Part shown: piece by piece, positions 61,965-64,000 of the stretch | Layout: each line of letters starts with the position of its first letter | How positions within the stretch are numbered: the first letter of the stretch is position 1 | Assembly (NCBI RefSeq): GCF_947381555.1 | Contig: NZ_CANCWQ010000002.1 | Coordinates: forward strand, 1 to 64,000 | DNA length: 64,000 bases | Direction of reading: 5' to 3' | Origin: Limosilactobacillus pulli | GTDB lineage: Bacteria; Bacillota; Bacilli; Lactobacillales; Lactobacillaceae | The notes under the pieces: generated by a model | Database searches by the model: none | Told to the model about the DNA's origin: nothing | Seen by the model: the letters and a program-made list of their open reading frames with translations, nothing else | Made by a program: the position numbers and the translations under genes

Positions 61965-62966
61965 TTATTCACCAAGAGTGGCAACCATAACGGCTTTGAT
62001 GGTGTGCATCCGGTTTTCGGCTTCACGGAAGACAACGGAGTGCTTGCTTTCAAAGACTTCGTCAGTAACTTCCATTTCCTTAAGGCCAAACTTCTTTTCG
62101 ATTTCACGACCAACCTCAGTGTCCAGGTTGTGGAATGCAGGCAGGCAGTGTTCGAAGATAACGTTAGGGTTTTCAGTAGCCTTCATAACGTCCATCGTTA
62201 CTTGGTATGGCTTCAGCAGCTTGATCCGCTTTTCCCACATGTCGTCGGATTCACCCATGGATACCCAAACGTCAGCGTAGATAACGTCCATGCCCTTGAC
62301 ACCTTCTTTGATGTCGTTGGTTACGACGATCTTGGCACCAGTTTCCTTGGCAATTTCGTTAGCCTTGTCCAGCGTTTCCTTAGTTGGTTCAAGTTCCTTA
62401 GGCGTTACAACGTGGTATTCCATACCCATAACAGCAGCACCCAGCATCAGAGCGTTGGATACGTTGTCTTGACCGTCACCAACAAAGGCAAACTTGATGT
62501 CTTGGTAGTTCTTCTTCAGAACTTCCTTAGCAGTCAGGAAGTCAGCCAGAACTTGGGTTGGGTGGTCTTCATCAGTCAGACCATTCCAAACTGGAACGCC
62601 AGAGTACTTAGCCAGAATTTCAACGTTGCGTTGGGAGAAGCCACGGTATTCAATACCATCGAACATCCCACCCAATACGCGAGCCGTGTCCTTAACGGAT
62701 TCCTTGTGGCCAATGTGAGAACCAGATGGGCCAAGGTAGGTTACGTGAGCACCTTCGTCTTTGGCACCAACTTCAAATGAACAACGAGTACGAGTAGAAC
62801 TCTTTTCAAAAATCAAGGCAATGTTCTTGCCTTCCAGACGCTTGCCTTCATTACCCGTGTACTTAGCCTTCTTCAGATCTTCGGCCAGGTTCAGCATGTA
62901 TTCCATTTCACGGGTGTTAAAGTCAGCCAGGGTTAAGAAACTGCGGTTACGTAAGTTAAATGACAT
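61965..62966 (-). CDS. arcB: Ornithine carbamoyltransferase
   Basis: This 333-residue trimeric enzyme exchanges citrulline plus phosphate with ornithine plus carbamoyl phosphate. The carbamoyl-phosphate motif SSTRTRCSFE is near residues 55-64, HPTQVLADF near 140 and the ornithine-site HCLPAFHN near 273. With arcC next to it the catabolic role is likely, but no arcA is adjacent. Confidence 0.95.
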   Translation of the reverse strand: MSFNLRNRSFLTLADFNTREMEYMLNLAEDLKKAKYTGNEGKRLEGKNIALIFEKSSTRTRCSFEVGAKDEGAHVTYLGPSGSHIGHKESVKDTARVLGGMFDGIEYRGFSQRNVEILAKYSGVPVWNGLTDEDHPTQVLADFLTAKEVLKKNYQDIKFAFVGDGQDNVSNALMLGAAVMGMEYHVVTPKELEPTKETLDKANEIAKETGAKIVVTNDIKEGVKGMDVIYADVWVSMGESDDMWEKRIKLLKPYQVTMDVMKATENPNVIFEHCLPAFHNLDTEVGREIEKKFGLKEMEVTDEVFESKHSVVFREAENRMHTIKAVMVATLGE

Positions 62967-63003
62967 TTTTAAGTTCCTCCTTCTTAATTACAGTCTCTAT
63001 CAT

Positions 63004-63017
63004 AGAAACCGTTTTCA
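63004..63017 (-). promoter_or_regulatory. cre-like site upstream of arcB
   Basis: TGAAAACGGTTTCT on the minus strand differs from the cre core TGNNARCGNWWWCA at one position. It lies about 40 bases before the arcB ATG. Confidence 0.55.
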
Positions 63018-63079
63018 GTAATCTTCACAATGATTCAAAATACTTCAAAAGAAAAATTTATTTTTTTGGTTATCTTAAT

Positions 63080-63111
63080 CTTGATATATCAAGGAATGTA
63101 AACGCTATCTT
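63080..63111. promoter_or_regulatory. Palindrome plus cre-like site between arcB and the response regulator
   Basis: CTTGATATATCAAG (63080-63093) is a perfect 14-base palindrome. TGTAAACGCTATCT (63097-63110) right after it fits cre except for one base. Both could act on the divergent genes; the palindrome's factor is unknown. Confidence 0.5.
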
Positions 63112-63255
63112 AGAAATATGCATTAAATCGGTGCATAAAACATTACCATGCAAAAAGGATGTTTCCAATCAATTAAAAATGTTAAAATTCAAGAAACATC
63201 AAAGATTTTCCAAAAACTTCAATTTGAGAATGTTTATGCTTCAGGAGGTATTTTT

Positions 63256-64000
63256 ATGAATTTTTACATTGCTGACGATGATCCGGATACCATTGCACTG
63301 CTCAGCGATCTGATTGAAAACGACTTCAACAACTCAATCGTCGGGGCCGCCGATAATCCGCAGCAGGCCTATGATGATCTATTGCGACTGCGGGTTGACA
63401 TTATGCTGGTTGACTATGGCATGCCGGTGATGACCGGGATCCAGCTGATTGAAAAGCTCAAGGCCGCCAACAGTCAGCCACATTTCATCATGATGTCATC
63501 AGTCAGCGATGCCAAGACCCGTACAGCTGCCTATCAGGCCGGCATTGATTTTTTCTTGGAAAAGCCAATCAACCTGGCTGAAACCAAGCATATTATCCGC
63601 TTGATCGCCAGCTATATATTGATGACCGATAAGCTCAACCGCATTTTTGAGCTGGTCGGCAGCAGTGCTCCTTATCATCTGCCACAATCGCAGCAGCGTC
63701 AGCAAGTTGATCGAATCAAGTCAATTCTGCGCTTTTTGGGGATTACGGCCGAAACCGGCTCTCAAGACATCATTCGTATTATTTCATTGATGGTTGACCA
63801 AAAGCTGGGCTTTAACGACATCGACTTTGCCGGCATTTTACATTTTGATGCCCATACCAAAAAAATCGTTTTTCAAAGAATTCGTCGGGCACTCAAAGTT
63901 GGGCTCAACAATCTGGCCAACATGTTTTTAGATTATCCAGACAACGAGATTTTAATGGAATATGCCAACAATCTCTTTGGCTATAAAAACGTGCATAATG
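63256..64000 (+). CDS. glnL: GlnL/YcbB-type response regulator (cut by window end)
   Basis: A frame starting ATG behind CAGGAGG runs off the end after 248 residues. The N-terminal receiver domain has the acidic pocket YIADDDPDT, the phospho-Asp in IMLVDYGMPVMTG (about residue 54) and the Lys in FLEKPINL. The C-terminal part (about 150 on; FQRIRRALKVGLNNLANMFLDYP, FGYKNVHN) matches the YcbB domain of GlnL, which in Bacillus controls glutaminase and glutamine uptake. The partner kinase is not in view. It is divergent from arcBC. Confidence 0.85.
   Translation, partial: MNFYIADDDPDTIALLSDLIENDFNNSIVGAADNPQQAYDDLLRLRVDIMLVDYGMPVMTGIQLIEKLKAANSQPHFIMMSSVSDAKTRTAAYQAGIDFFLEKPINLAETKHIIRLIASYILMTDKLNRIFELVGSSAPYHLPQSQQRQQVDRIKSILRFLGITAETGSQDIIRIISLMVDQKLGFNDIDFAGILHFDAHTKKIVFQRIRRALKVGLNNLANMFLDYPDNEILMEYANNLFGYKNVHN

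Noticed and set aside
62004..62780. 258-residue open frame opposite arcB
   Set aside because: Antisense shadow of ornithine carbamoyltransferase; no recognisable domain.

Overview
The window looks like a chromosomal segment of a heterofermentative-type lactobacillus (Lactobacillaceae). A Limosilactobacillus species is my best guess, from the codon style, the gene order and the Lactobacillus-type eps, dlt, rsmG-noc-parB and tRNA-synthetase/T-box loci; the species cannot be fixed without a search. Most genes are on the minus strand. I saw no rRNA, tRNA, insertion sequence, prophage or CRISPR array.

Region 1 (1-12.8 kb) is an exopolysaccharide (eps) cluster read on the minus strand. It runs LCP protein, Wzz, Wze kinase, CpsB phosphatase, priming transferase, a GT8 transferase, rmlA-rmlC-rmlB, two GT2 transferases, a GT4 transferase and a Wzy polymerase. 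The assembly and rhamnose genes have ordinary base composition, while the GT8 gene and the 86-4147 block are strongly AT-rich, so the cluster is a mosaic. No rmlD or Wzx flippase is visible; they may lie beyond position 1.

Region 2 (13-19.2 kb) holds guaB (an IMP dehydrogenase without CBS domains) and a housekeeping run rsmG-noc-parB-DUF951-ychF-DUF1129. The parA gene that usually sits between noc and parB is missing. Two parS-like ParB sites are present: one in the loop of the terminator that ends this run and one inside sbcC.

Region 3 (19.4-35.2 kb) is about uptake and amino-acid metabolism: a CcpA-type nucleoside operon (nupC-rihC), an arcD/arcT-like pair behind an unidentified RNA leader, a T-box-controlled amino-acid permease, glnPQ, tyrS and trpS each with a T-box, a broken arcD-like permease and an MFS exporter.

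Region 4 (35.3-54.4 kb) carries serS (T-box), sbcDC, the dltXABCD operon for teichoic acid D-alanylation, two flavin reductases (one fused to a PAS domain), brnQ (T-box), an RNA uracil methyltransferase and two TagE-like teichoic-acid glycosyltransferases.

Region 5 (54.6-64 kb) is nucleotide and arginine metabolism: a shortened pyr operon (pyrR-pyrD-pyrF-pyrE) with two PyrR attenuators, purA and guaC sharing a PurR box, arcB-arcC, and the start of a GlnL/YcbB-type response regulator cut by the window end. Nucleoside salvage, purine interconversion and the partial pyrimidine pathway together suggest reliance on imported bases or nucleosides.
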